Source: Thinopyrum elongatum
Lineage: Eukaryota; Streptophyta; Magnoliopsida; Poales; Poaceae
Length of the DNA stretch: 64,000 bases
Reading direction: 5' to 3'
Assembly (NCBI GenBank): GCA_011799875.1
Contig: CM022297.1
Coordinates: forward strand, 539,880,795 to 539,944,794
The notes below the pieces were generated by a model. That model was not told the origin of the DNA and ran no database searches. It saw nothing but the letters and a program-made list of their open reading frames with translations. Shown in pieces: positions 11,531 to 23,183 of the stretch. Numbering within the stretch: the stretch's first letter is position 1; the number at the start of each line of letters is the position of its first letter. Both the position numbers and the translations under genes were made by a program.

Positions 11531-13030
11531 TATAGCAACCCGGCAAGCTACAGTAAACCAGCTCTCTCCGATGGTCATTTCGCTACAAAGTGTCGCTGGC
11601 TATATGTTCTGGCCCAATACGGAGGAAGCATGTGGGATTGCTGCATTTTAAGCGAGAAGGTAGTAGCTTGCTCTCGCTGAAGGAATTCGCTTCTCGCGCA
11701 AGAAACTAGTCTGGCCCATAAACACACTTCTAAAACAGAAGGAGGAGGGAAAAGGTGCACAGCACAGGAGAAGGATCGATCCCAGTACCTACAAGAAGAA
11801 CACCGCCGCTGCTAGCCAGTCTGCCCACATGCCGTTCGTGGATAGAAGTGGAGGGCGTCTTTCTTGATGTAACTAGAGCCGGTTATCTTAGGTTTCTTTC
11901 TTCCTTTTTCTGTTTTTTAACTTTTACTTCTCTAAATTTTTTATTCTGTTTCATTGTTTTTTGCATTTGTTTCTCTCATTTTTTTCATTTCCATATTTCT
12001 CTGGTTTATTTTGTTTCTTTTTTGGTTTTCTTTCATTCTTTTTCATTGTCTTTTTTATTTTTTCTTCATTATTTTATTTTATTTTTCCTTTTTATTTATT
12101 TTCTTTCTATTTACGGTTTTATTTGTTCTTTTGGTTATCATTCTACATGTTTTGTATATGTCAACAACATTTTTCTAATACACATCTAAGTTTTTTCGAT
12201 ACAAATTATACATTTTTGTAATACATGGTCAACATTTTTTTGTACATAGTTTTAACCTTTTTAAATACAAGATTAACATTTTTTCCTACACATATGTAAC
12301 ATTTTTTAATACATGATCAACATTTCAATACACATTTTAAACTTTTTTCATGCTTGATTAATAGTTTTCAAATAAAAATAAAAACATTTTTATAATACAT
12401 GGTAAACATTTTTTTATACACATTTAACATTTTCCAAATGCTTGATTAACATTTCTCAAACACTTGTGCAACATTTTTTCAAATGCTCGATTTACATTTG
12501 TATATACTGAATCAAGCGACAGAACTTTTTTTCTGTCATTTATTTAATACATGGTCAACATTATTTCTATACACATTTAACATTTCCCAAATGTGTGATT
12601 AACATTTTAAATACTTGATCAACATTTTCTTCAAATGCTTGATCAACATTTTATATGCATAATAAAAAAATCATCATTTTTTTAATAGGTGATCAACATT
12701 TTTTGTATACACGTTCAACATTGTTTTAACGCTTGTTCAATATTTTTTTAATATTTATTCAACAATTTTCAAATACTCATTCAACTTTTTTCAAAACTTT
12801 TTCAACATTTTCTGAATATTATAGGGTGTTTTTTGTAATATATATATATATATATATAGTATAAACAAAAGTACATAATTACAGCAAAAAACTAAAACAA
12901 ACAAAAAAGCCTGTTGGCTGCCACACGCGTGGGCCGGCCTATCTCGGTCGCCCCTTTGGAGGTCCGAAGGTGGATTCGCTGAAGGTGAGACATAGGGACG
13001 GCCCACTGTTTGACGTAGGGAATCGTCCAA
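11531..13030. other. possible Mutator-like element interior
   Basis: The order of parts mirrors the TIR element at 57.69-58.88 kb: a GGCCCA-bearing end, then a minus-strand tRNA-like box (GGATCGATCC near 11,773), a TGGCTAGCAG patch, a long T/A-rich stretch with CAACATTTTT repeats (12,130-12,830) and a far GGGCCGGCCTATC end (about 12,932). The T-rich part (11,885-12,130) gives hydrophobic frames that are composition artefacts. Ends and TSD were not resolved. Confidence 0.3.
12839..12858. repeat. (TA)10 microsatellite
   Basis: Uninterrupted TA dinucleotides in AT-rich DNA. Confidence 0.9.
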
Positions 13031-13813
13031 CAGGAGGTCCCACAGTTTGTCGCTTAATGTGTAGGATTTGTAACTGAATTGCACGGAGAACACCAGGACA
13101 AAAAGCAACGGAGCCAAAAACGAAAGTGGCGCATAGATCATCACACACTGACATAGGTAATTTCTATGTTGAGGATATCGCCTATCGTCAGTGTCTCGGT
13201 CGACAGGGGATTAGAGATTAATCAAAAAATTAATGATTAATCTATTTTATGGTCGACTTTTAATCCCAGCTTCCAGGACTAAAATATGATATATTCAACA
13301 CGAAAACAATATTGGAAAAAGTGTTGCCTTGATTCCTTGCCTTTCAATCCATGTACAATAACGAACAAAATAGTATAGCAGTACATATTACATAGCAAGG
13401 TCCACAAAACACAAATAAACATAGTTTTTGCACACATAGATAGGAATAGGCCTGATTTATCGGTGGATTCTTAATAAATCGCTTGTCAGAGGGATAAATC
13501 GGTCCAACCGATAAACAGTGACGATATGGCATAATCTTATCGGTCACCCTCCGAGTAGCAATAAATCGTTGTATCGGCCAATTTTTTGAACGGTGGTAAT
13601 TTAAATACCCCCATCACACAAGTCAGAAGTGCATGAGCAATTGCTTTGATTAATACCTCCCTCCCTGCTTGAGCTATAAGTCCATCTCCCCATTCAATCA
13701 TCTGCTTCAGGAACCTCTCCTACAGATTTGTTGAAACCTTCCATTATGCATTCTCCCTTCGGGGATGCATGCAATTAATGCAGTTTAATTTTGCTTTTAA
13801 ACAATACTATGTA
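13031..13813. other. spacer, no gene seen
   Basis: Holds short inverted phrases (ATTAATCAAAAAATTAAT near 13,217) and several AATAAATCG/CGATAAAC phrases at 13,455-13,580 that look like a decayed repeat. No gene recognised. Confidence 0.3.
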
Positions 13814-15108
13814 GGGGCATCTCCAACGACAACCCGCAAAAATCCCTCTGCATCCATCCGCGGACATGGATAAGGGAGGACGCCATCCAACCGTAGTTGC
13901 ATACATTTTCACAACAACTCGAACCAACCGGACGAAATTCAATCAAATCGGACGAATTTTGATATAAACACGGCGGATTTCATTGAAAGTAGGATAATTT
14001 GTATATAAAACCAGACGATATTTCGTCCGGTGAACTAAAACACTAAAACCCTAAACTATCTTATACTTCACGGTGAACTCTCGTAGGACATGCTGGGCTG
14101 GCCGGCGGCTCCTCCTCCGTCATCATTGCTCGACCCGGCGTCGGAGTCGTCGTCATCGGGCTTGGGGTGGCGGAAGGTGGCGGCGTCGCGGCAGGGCTTC
14201 CTAGCGGCCGCCTGACGCTCGCGGATGATCCTCTCCGCCTCCTCCTACGCTGTTCGCAGTGCGGCCGCGGCCACCTAGGACGTGGGCTGGGGGAGAGGGT
14301 GGCGGTCGTTGGAGGCGTCATCGTAGGCGGCAGCGGCGATCTCGGCGAGGGACCATTCCTCGTTGTACCTGGCCATCTCCCCATCGAGGCGGCGGAGATG
14401 ACGGTTGGACGTCTCCGACATCGTCATGGAGCGGTCCATGGCCCAGGCGTACGCCAGGCCCGGGTCCGCCGCGATGTATGGTTGAAGGACGTCTGAGTCT
14501 GCGAACTTGGATCGGCGCACGACGTTGCGTCTGTCCCGCTGGTGCTGCTCCCGGTCCGCGTATTGTCGCGCTGTCATGGCGCTCCGGGACGATGACGAGG
14601 AGTCGCCGCTCCGCGCGCCTTGGGCAGGGACGGCGGCGACCGGCACTCCTCCTTGACGAAGCGCCGGGGCGGCGGCAAGCGGCGCTCCTCCTTCACGACG
14701 CGTCGGGGCGGCGGCGAGAGCCGCTTCTCCTTGACGCACCGGGGCAGCGAGAGCTGCTCTTCCTTGACGCGGCATCCAAATCGGACGCCGCGGCTGCGCG
14801 GCGGTGGAGAGCGTGGAGGGGATGCCGGCTCCGGCTTCACGGGAAAGAGCGCCCCACGTGGCGGAGCCGGGCTGTTGGTGTGGACGACGGAGCGGCGGAG
14901 CACCAACTCCATCTGCTCCTCGAACTCCACGTCGGTGCCGGCGTAGACCTGGCCTGGCACCATCGGCGCGGACTGCGGCGGCTGCGCCTGCTAGTCCTCG
15001 TCGCCGGAGAAGATGACGATCTCCGCCCACATCGAGTTACCGCCAGCCGACAAGGACGACGGCTCCGGAGTTCGAGGGCGGCGTCTCCAAGAGCCGCTAG
15101 ATCCCCCC

Positions 15109-15142
<34 letters not shown>

Positions 15143-15526
15143 AACCGCCTGCCGGTGCCGATACCCAGGACTTTCCCATCGCCGGAGATGTGGAGGGAGA
15201 TGGGCTGGGAGGAGGAGGATGCGATGTGGACAGCGCCGGAGCGCGGTTTAAATAGCCGCCGGCCAGGCCATGCGAATGGTCGGTCAGCCGCTTGCGCAGC
15301 GGCCGGAGTTGGTTCCTCGGGAACATGCGGCCGCAATGAAGCGGCTGCTACACTTTTGTCTCCGGTTTACGGGAAGAAATTGCGCCGGTCCGATACGGGT
15401 CGGCGTTGAATCCATTCTAAGTACTATTAAATCCAGAATTACAAAAATCCTTCTTAGAAAAAGGTGGGTTGGCTTCCGCGGTCCGGACAGTTGTGGGAGG
15501 TTTGCGGGCCGGCGTTGAAGATGCCC
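13814..15526 (-). mobile_element. PIF/Harbinger-like element carrying an acidic-protein ORF relic
   Basis: Starts GGGGCATCTCCAACG and ends CGTTGAAGATGCCC, the inverted GGGCATCTCCAAC type of grass Harbinger elements. Flanks are GTA and TAC, so the TSD is uncertain. The minus strand holds coding-like pieces in shifting frames: MWAEIVIFSGDED (about 15,000), VKEEQLSLP and VKEKRLSPPP repeats (14,600-14,760), and RRNVVRRSKFADSDVLQP to WAMDRSMTMSETSNRHLRR (14,380-14,520). No DDE transposase is visible, so the element is non-autonomous. A 31-C run (15,110-15,140) breaks the frame. Function of the captured ORF unknown. Confidence 0.65.
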
Positions 15527-15938
15527 TACATACTCACTCGAAGTCTAATATACAACTCATTAATATTGAATTGCGTTTATTTAGGCCCCCTACTCTGTTG
15601 TATGGCATGTGAGCCAGCTGAGGCGGAGTGGAGCATGTTCATGGCCATCAAGCGGGAACCGAGTTGGGGAACCCTCGCCACGCGCAAGCTCATGTGCGTC
15701 CACAAGCATAAAACCGGCGACCTCGACCATGATCACCATGGCATATACGACGTTGTTGCTGAGGCGCGCATGTCCATACCGAGCTTGGCGGCCACGAGGA
15801 CGACCAGGACGCTAACGATGTATGGCACGTAGCTGGAGGAAGTGACCAACTCATGTCGATGTCGTGCCGAGAAGCAATGCCGGCGGCGACGAGGGCGGAC
15901 ACAGCAAACGACTCCTACCTGATTTGCTCGTCATGGAC
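15527..15938. other. unassigned sequence left of CACTA element 1
   Basis: GC-moderate DNA that the CACTA insertion split from 18,751-19,124. One minus-strand stretch near 15,760-15,840 reads YVPYIVSVLVVLVAAKLG, membrane-like, but stops interrupt it and no family was recognised. It may be a decayed gene. Confidence 0.3.
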
Positions 15939-18747
15939 CACCAGTAGAAAACAGGACTTTTGTCCCGGTTCCAGAGGGCCTTTAGTCCCGGTTCTGGAAC
16001 CGGGACAAAAGGGTCGGGACTAAAGGCTCTAACCTTTAGTCTCTGTTCGCTTACGAACCGGGACTAAATGGGCTCTACGTGGCCGCCTGCTGGAGCGGGG
16101 CTGGAACCAACCGGGACTAAAGGTGAAGCCTTTAGTCGTAACACCAACCGGGACTAAAGAAATTTTTTTGAATTTTTTTTTAAAATTTTTTTTGAATTTT
16201 TTTATTTTTATTTTTAAAATCTTTGAATTCTTTGACAATTTAATCTCTAATCACCCCTCCCTCCTCACTGCTTCAGAATTTAATCTCTAATCTCTAATCA
16301 GCACTCATTCCAAATCGTCTAACTTCCCGACCGGTCACCCATCCTCTCACTACTCCAGCCTGAGCACGCTTAACTTTCGAGTTCTATTCCCCCTAGTTTC
16401 TAAGTCTGCACTTATTGTTTTCCTGACAATACTAAGTAGTCAATCCTATTAACTCTTAGGAGTTAAACTTGAGCATTAAGCATCGTTTGAGTTTGAAACT
16501 ATTATTCTAAAAAATAATAATTATTTAGTAACACTAATATTTTTTTGAATAAGTAGTTTGACCATAATTTGACCACAGTTTGACCAGATTTGACCACAGT
16601 TTGACCAAAATTCAAAAAAACTAAAATAATTATTTAGTAACACTAATATTTCTTGAATAAGTAGTTTGACCACAGTTTGACCAGATTTAACCAAAATTCA
16701 AAAAAGCTGAAATTTAAGCATAACTTTTTTTCCTTTAAGAATTTGAGGATTCTAAAATTTGCAACACCGCCTATGGCGGTCGAAATCGGATGCGCATTTT
16801 CATGCTGATTTTTTTGATATATTATGCGTTTTTTCCGACATCGTATGCAAAAGATATAGCCGTTTTACTTTTTCATAACACTTTTTTGCAAAACATATCC
16901 AAATTTAAGTTTTTAAATTTTCCTAACTAGTAGATATAGTAACATAACTACATCTTTAATATCGAAGGATTTTAATTTTTGAAGTTTTTTTCCATTTTCT
17001 TTTGTTTTTTACAAAACTGAAATGGCGATAGGGGGGGGGGGGGGGGGTAGAGTTTGAACCTTTTTAGTCCGGGATGGTATCCATCCAATCCTACCGTCGA
17101 CTACATCTGCTAGCACCATCCCAGCCAGAGTCACAACTAAGGTTAACCAAGCCAGAGTCACGTTCTATTAAAGTGGCAAAAAGAATTACTTTTAGTATAG
17201 CAAAACTAATTCTATCAACTATTATTAAAGGCTAAACAACTACTAATACAAAACTTTACCAAAATTAATATTAATTAATTATAAAAATTTATCTACTGTT
17301 GTCTAACAGAAGCATACTACAACATGTTAAAATCTACAGAAAGAACTAACTAAAAATAATTGAAAACAACAATTAAAGGACTAAAACGACTATATAAGCA
17401 AAACAGTACTGTTTTAATTAAAATCATAATATAAATTATTCTAAAAATAACCAAATAAATCTTACTGTGACGACAATCTAACATGTGACTAGGAGCAAAA
17501 AGAATTAAATTAAAAACTATTTTTAAACTCAAATTATTCACAATCTAGGGTTTGAAGCAAATTTGAACAAATTCATATCTAAATCACTCAAATTTGAAAA
17601 CTAATGGCACAAACAGAAACTAGACAAAATTCAATGACCTCCTCATTTTCATGGCACAAATTTAAAAAAAAATGAAATGCCTTTGTAACAGATGAGTTTT
17701 CGTCCGAAACTGTGATACTTCGAAAGAGATTGTCCATTTTGTACACGAAGTGCATCCAGTTTTTGCCGTAACCCTCTCAACTTTTTTGCACATGCTATGT
17801 GGGTGAAATGATGATACCATGCCAACTTTCAACCTTTTCAGAGTTCATTTGTAGTGCTTTTCAATTTCAGGGTCATTTAGCTCAAAAAAATAGTAAATGC
17901 ATGAAAAATAGCAAATGAAGTCAGAAAGGGTTAAAAATTGATGACGTGGCTTCGAATGGTGCATACTGAACGCACAAAAAGTCTGGAGTTGAAATAAGTT
18001 TAAAAAAATGAAATGCCTTTGTAACAGATGAGTTTTCGTCCGAAACCCTGATACTTTGAAAGAGAATGTCCATTTTGTACACGAAGTGCATCCAGTTTTT
18101 GCCGTAACCCTCTCAACTTTTTTGCACATGCTATGTGGGTGAAAAGAATCTAACATGTGACTAGGAGCAAAAAGAATTAAATTAAAAACTATTTTTAAAC
18201 TCAAATTATTCACAATCTAGTGTTTGAAGTAAATTTGAACAAATTCATATTTAAATCATTCAAATTTGAAAACTAATGGCACAAACAGAAACTAGACAAA
18301 ATTTTGAATCTAAAAAAGAATCACTCAAAAACATCAAATATCCTAAAAGATATAAGCAATTTAAAACAGAAACTAAACACAAAGAACAAATAAAAAACAA
18401 AAAACAAATTTTAAAATCCCTTTAGTCCCGGTTCGTGGCTCCAACCGGGACTAAAGGTGTTGGAGCCACCAACCGGGACTGAAGCCTCAACCTTTAGTCC
18501 CGGTTCGAGCCACGAACCGGGACTAAAGGGCGTTGAGCCACGAACCGGGACTAAAGGGCATCGCACACTTTAGTCCCGGTTCGTGGCTCAAACCGGGACT
18601 AAAGGTCCCATTTGAACCAGGACTAATGCCTGCCCAGCGCCCTAGCCGCTCGAATCGAGACTAATGCTCACATTAGTCCCGGTTCATAATGCAACTGGGA
18701 CTAATGCTCTGATCCGGCTGTGACGAAAGCCCTGTTTTTTACTAGTG
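15939..18747. mobile_element. non-autonomous CACTA element 1 (2.8 kb)
   Basis: Ends CACCAGTAGAAAACAGG (one change from CACTAGTAG) and CCCTGTTTTTTACTAGTG, with a 3-bp TSD GAC (15,936-15,938; 18,748-18,750). Subterminal TTTAGTCCCGGTT and AACCGGGACTAAA arrays lie at 15,955-16,160 and 18,420-18,700, where CACTA transposases typically bind. No transposase is present. Inside are two duplicated modules: about 17,475-17,640 recurs at 18,147-18,305, and about 17,671-17,804 recurs at 18,008-18,141. A 17-G run lies at 17,031-17,047. Confidence 0.9.
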
Positions 18748-18750
18748 GAC

Positions 18751-19124
18751 GACAGTCTTCTTTCTAGTTTTTCTCCGCACACGTTTTCGCTGGTCGCCGG
18801 AACGCGTGGCTCGGTGTCGGCGGCTAGGGCAGACGTGGTGTAGCTGGCCATGGCTGTGCAGGACCCTCCAAGCTAGGACGTACGACAACAAACATGGACA
18901 TAGTCTTCCTAGTTTCCCTTGGTTTTATTCCATGCTTGGAACATGACGAACATGTGCAGAAGATTGGGGGAGAAGGCGCAGGACTTGCACTAGCAGATTT
19001 AGGGAGAGGATTGATGAGAAAGAACTGACGTACAGGGGATTGAATGGCCGAAATTATAGGGCGCGTTTGATTGCCCACAATATTACAACCAGGCCCGCTG
19101 CATGCAGCATCTTTTTCATGAGAG
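18751..19124. other. unassigned sequence right of CACTA element 1
   Basis: Continuation of the split locus. No gene recognised; minus-strand frames are interrupted. Confidence 0.3.
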
Positions 19125-20200
19125 CAACTAGTTGACGAGCGCTCCTTCGGGAGCCTCACAACGATCAGCACCACATGTTGCGCTCTCAGCCGCCCGCCAC
19201 ATGTCGCGCTCTGGGCGTTTCCTCCGAATTTTGTTTTTTTTTCGCACGCATTTTCGGCTTTTTAAATGGGGGTTTTTCGGGTTTTTTCGACGTTTTGGTT
19301 TTTCACCGGTCTGCCTTAGCTTTTGGATCAAAAAAAAATTTTCTTGCGCGAAAAAATGCGTTTTCTTTTTTTTTTCTTCCGTGAGACGGTGAGAGTCACG
19401 GTTTTGCTTCCGCGAGAGGCACGGTTTTGCTTTCGCGAGAGGCACGGCCGTGCCTCTCGAAAACGAAAAAAAACGCGTTTTCTGTTTTTTTTCCTTCCGC
19501 GAGAGGTACGGTTTTGCTTCCGCGAGAGGCACGGTTGTGCTTTCGCGAGAGTCATGGCCGTGCCCCTCGAAAACGAAAAAAACGCGTTTTCTGTTTTTTT
19601 TCCTTTCGTGAGATGCACGGTTTTGCTTCTGCGAGAGGCACGGTTGTGCTTTCGCGAGAGGCACGACCGTGCCTCTCGGAAACAGAAAAAAAACACGTTT
19701 TCTATTTTTTTCTTTCATGAGAGGCATGGTTGTGCTTTCGCGAGAGGCACGGCCGTGCCCCTCGGAAACGAAAAAAAACACGTTTTCTGTTTTTTTTTCT
19801 TCCGCGAGAGGCACTGTTTTGCTTTCGCGAGAGGCACGCCTATGATTTCGCGAAAGGCACGGGCGTGCCTCTTTCGGAAAGGGAAAAAACCCGTGCTCCT
19901 GGTTCGGTTTTTTCGCGTGGTTTTTTTCATTCGGTTTTTTTCGTGAAACAAAGTTCGTCAAAACCTATCAACATGGGATCTAAGTTTGAAGATCTCGGCG
20001 CGAGGAATCCAACGGTGAAAACAGTTCTAGATTTGAATGCACGGTTTAAGAGATAAAATATTTTAAATAAACGGATCTACGAAAAAAAAGAAAACTCTCA
20101 GGTTGCGACAAGTGGCGGAGATGCAGCGCATCACTTGTCACAACCTGGGAAAATGGAAGTGATATTTGCAATGAGTACTGCTCAATTACTGATTTTGCCT
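19125..20200. mobile_element. GAGAGGCACGG-repeat element, copy B
   Basis: Larger relative of the element at 10.3-11.0 kb, with the same order of parts: GCTCCTTCGGGAGCCTC end, AGCCGCCCGCCACATGTCGCG, repeat array, then CACTTGTCACAACCTGGG. The array (19,377-19,880) has about five units starting near 19,377, 19,494, 19,603, 19,712 and 19,800, most about 109 bp apart. Each combines GCGAGAGGCACGG with an inverted GTGCCTCTCG and an A-run. Frames of 80-280 residues open on both strands because the repeat lacks stops, so they are not genes. Probably a non-autonomous DNA transposon; family uncertain. Confidence 0.65.
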
Positions 20201-20217
20201 TTTCATGTTGGGTGTGA

Positions 20218-20380
20218 CTAGGTCTCAGTCGACTGAGACTTAACCAAGTCTAAGTCAAGTGATGTAGTATGTAAGAAGAAAAAAAAACTAAAAAGAATTT
20301 TTTGCACGAATCTCCATGCAAAATCAAAGGAAGATACTATCGACTGAGACATAACGAAGTCTAAGTCGACTGAGACTTAG
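20218..20380. mobile_element. MITE with CTAGGTCTCAGTCGAC ends
   Basis: 163 bp with inverted ends CTAGGTCTCAGTCGACT and AGTCGACTGAGACTTAG read inward. Second inner arms (AAGTCTAAGTC) repeat the symmetry. Interior AT-rich. TSD not determined. Confidence 0.65.
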
Positions 20381-20759
20381 CAAAACTGTTTCATGTTAGA
20401 CTATTTGGTTACACGTATGTACTGTTGGGCTGCACGGCACGCTTCTTAAAGCACCCCTGGCCTGGCCCACTGGAAACGGCCGAATCGGCAGTTTCTAGCG
20501 AGCCAGGCCTGAGTGATGCTCTGGAAAACATGTGGGTGCCTTTGGCTGTACTTGTCTACGCATAATCACCTCCTTAGTTTTCCCCGATCTCTCTCCCCTC
20601 CGAGCACCTTATCTCCGGAACCGGATCCTCTGTCGTGCTGCTGGCATGGCACAGGTACCATGCCTTCTTAAGACGACCCCAGCGAGCCTAGCGAACGCAT
20701 TGACATGGGCCAGGAAAGCCCATCTACCAAGCCGTTGCCTAATGCAATCGGCCGTTCAC
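20381..20759. other. pre-insertion host sequence with an inverted-repeat arm
   Basis: The stretch 20,611-20,733 is the left arm of an inverted repeat whose partner is 34,905-35,029; they differ at few positions over about 120 bp. Remaining sequence unassigned. Confidence 0.6.
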
Positions 20760-20784
20760 AGCTGCCGCAAAACTGAAGCATCAG

Positions 20785-22222
20785 ATGTACCCCACTAAAG
20801 CACCTGGGCCGGATGGCTTTCCGGCGCATTTCTTTCAGCACCATTGGGACACCTGCGGGGACGACGTCACCAAGGCGGTTTTGAGGATTGTAGAAGGCAC
20901 CGAATCTGCGGAATGCATAAATGAGACGGTCTTGGTGCTGATTCCCAAGGTAAAAAATCCCACGCTTCTATCTCAGTTTCGCCCAATCAGCCTGTGTAAT
21001 GTACTGTATAAGATTGCTTCGAAGGTTATCTCTAACAGACTGAAGGTAGTACTACCTGATATTATCTCAGAGGAGCAGTCAGCTTTTGTGCCAGGTCGGT
21101 TGATCACAGATAACATCATAACAGCTTATGAGTGCTTGCATTTCATGAAGAGGAATAAGGCCAAGAAGAATCAATTCTGTGCTCTCAAGCTTGACATGAT
21201 GAAAGCTTATGACAGGGTGGAGTGGCCATATCTAAAGGCCATTATGCTCAAACTAGGTTTCTCTACCAGATGGGTAGATATTGTCATGAGCCTGGTTACT
21301 ACGGTAAATTTCTCTGTGTTGTTCAATGGGAAGAGACTACAAAAATTTAAACCTTCACGCGGAATCAGACAAGGGGACCCGATATCTCCATACTTGCTCT
21401 TGCTAGCAGCAGAGGGCCTGTCGTGCCTTTTGAAATCAAAAAATGAGTCATCCAACTTGAATGGTCTACAGGTTGCTCCTTTGGCGCCACCAGTGAGCCA
21501 TCTCCTATTCGCTGATGACAGCCTGCTGTTTTTCAAGGCAAACAGTATGGGTGCTAATGAGGTGCACCATGTTCTGGACACATACTGCCGGGCAACTGGG
21601 CAGCGGATTAACCATGAAAAATCATCAATCTATTTTAGCAAAGGGGTACCAGACTCGGTCAGACAAGAGATTAAAAACATCCTCCACGTTCCCAATGAAA
21701 CTCTCAATGAAAAGTACTTGGGGATGCCTTCTAATATCGGTAGCTCAAAGAATGGTGCATTTAAATATCTAAAAGACCGACTCTGGAGCAAGGTTCAAGG
21801 GTGGATTGAGCGCACTATGTCCACGGCTGGAAAGGAGGTCTTGCTCAAGTCTGTTGCCCAGGCTGTACCCGTTTTCTCTATGTCTTGTTTCAAGCTGCCT
21901 AGAGGATTGTGTGAACACCTAAATATGCTAATCAGAAAGTTCTGGTGGGGGAGCAAGGAAGGAAAGCGAAAACCTCATTGGGTCTCATGGAAAACAATGA
22001 CACAACCCAAAGGCATGGGAGGTTTAGGTTTCAAAGACTTTGAGTTGTTCAACCTAGCAATGCTGGCTAGGCAAGCATGGCGATTGCTACAGAGCCCGGA
22101 GTCCCTGAGTGCACGTGTTTTGAAGAGCATTTACTACCCAAACTCCGACATCCTTGAGGCCGAACTGGGAGGTCACCCGAGCCAGGTATGGCGCGCCATT
22201 GTTGAAGGCAGAGATACCTTAA
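20785..22222 (+). CDS. LINE ORF2, reverse transcriptase half
   Basis: About 480 codons with no stop. It begins in the reverse transcriptase at KAPGPDGFPAHFF, then has FRPISLCNVLYKI, EEQSAFVPGRLITDN, ALKLDMMKAYDRVEW, RGIRQGDPISPYL, and the catalytic SHLLFADDSLLFF near residue 240. The thumb and linker follow (FKLPRGLCEHLNMLI, FWWGSKEGKRKPHW). It copies LINE RNA at nicked target DNA. The frame runs into the inserted LTR after GRDTL and resumes at 32,745 in the same codon phase. Endonuclease and ORF1 are absent, so the element cannot move on its own. Confidence 0.9.
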
Positions 22223-23183
22223 TGTAACACCCCATGTCATTAGCTACATTAATCACTTTTAATAATGACAAGTCAGCATGTTTAACAGTGCATAATCATC
22301 ATTAGCATCATGTTGCATTTCGACTCCTAACTCAAATTCAAATTTAAATGAAAGTAGAAAATAAAAGTTGTTCAACATAGAAACTAAAATGTTCAATAAC
22401 TAACAAATAATACAGAGACCATTCTAAAATTATAATCAACATTTAATAAATTAATTAGGTGACCAATACCTCTTTTAACAGTGGCTGGAAATAGTATTTA
22501 ATAGCCTTTTAATTAATCTAGATCAAATATGAAATGATGTTTTGCCCAAACTAATTTTAGGTGTTAGGGTATAATGCACTGGTATTTATGGACTAGGTCA
22601 CACTTTTTACAAAAACCATTTGGGGCCTAAACAATTAACAGAACAGAAAAGAAAAGAAAAAGAAAAAGAGAAAAAGAAAAAGGCCTAAAGGATCTACTGT
22701 GCAATCGGCCTACCGCTACAGCCGCGGCCCAGCCCACCCCCGCGCTATCCCCCACCTCCCGCACAGCTCACGCCGCTGCTGTCGAGCACCTGGTGCACGC
22801 GAGCCAGGCCCCCCCCCTCCGAGTGATCGACAGCGCGCCGCGCCGCGCCGTGGTTAAAGAGCAACCCCGCACTCCCCCCTGGAACCATAGCCCAGATGCC
22901 CCCCCCCCTTCCTCCCTCGCTCCCCGCTTCGCCCGACGCCGCCATGGATGGCCGCCGCTGAAGCTCGCGGCCGCCGTGCCCCGCTCGTCCCCGCGTCTTG
23001 TCCAGAAGCTCTGGAGCCCTTGTCTCCGTCAAGCTGCTGCCCTGCTTCGTCTTGGGGAGCAGCGCCATCACCGCATCGTCTCCGTCAATGCCCACGGCCA
23101 CCGAAACTTCGCCGCGTCGATCCCCTGCTCTGCTGCTCCTAAACTGATCAACGAGCACTCCGTACGCTCCTCGGTGAGCTCCG

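Noticed and set aside
11755..12221. Hydrophobic frames that look like membrane proteins
   Set aside because: Phe/Leu/Ser-rich translation of T-rich DNA; no conserved motif.
14259..15251. A 330-residue plus-strand frame
   Set aside because: Arg-rich shadow of the minus-strand coding-like pieces in the Harbinger-like element; crosses a 31-C run.
13811..15529. A precise TSD for the Harbinger-like element at 13.8 kb
   Set aside because: Left flank GTA and right flank TAC do not match well enough to claim one.
15955..18700. Evenly repeated TTTAGTCCCGGTT units that might suggest a CRISPR-like array
   Set aside because: They are CACTA subterminal repeats in both orientations within elements that have CACTA ends and 3-bp TSDs; the genome is a plant.
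19128..19961. Long frames of up to 277 residues with repeated RGTAVPLAKAQPCLSRK-like units
   Set aside because: They are translations of the GAGAGGCACGG tandem repeat, open on both strands; no start context, domain or codon bias.
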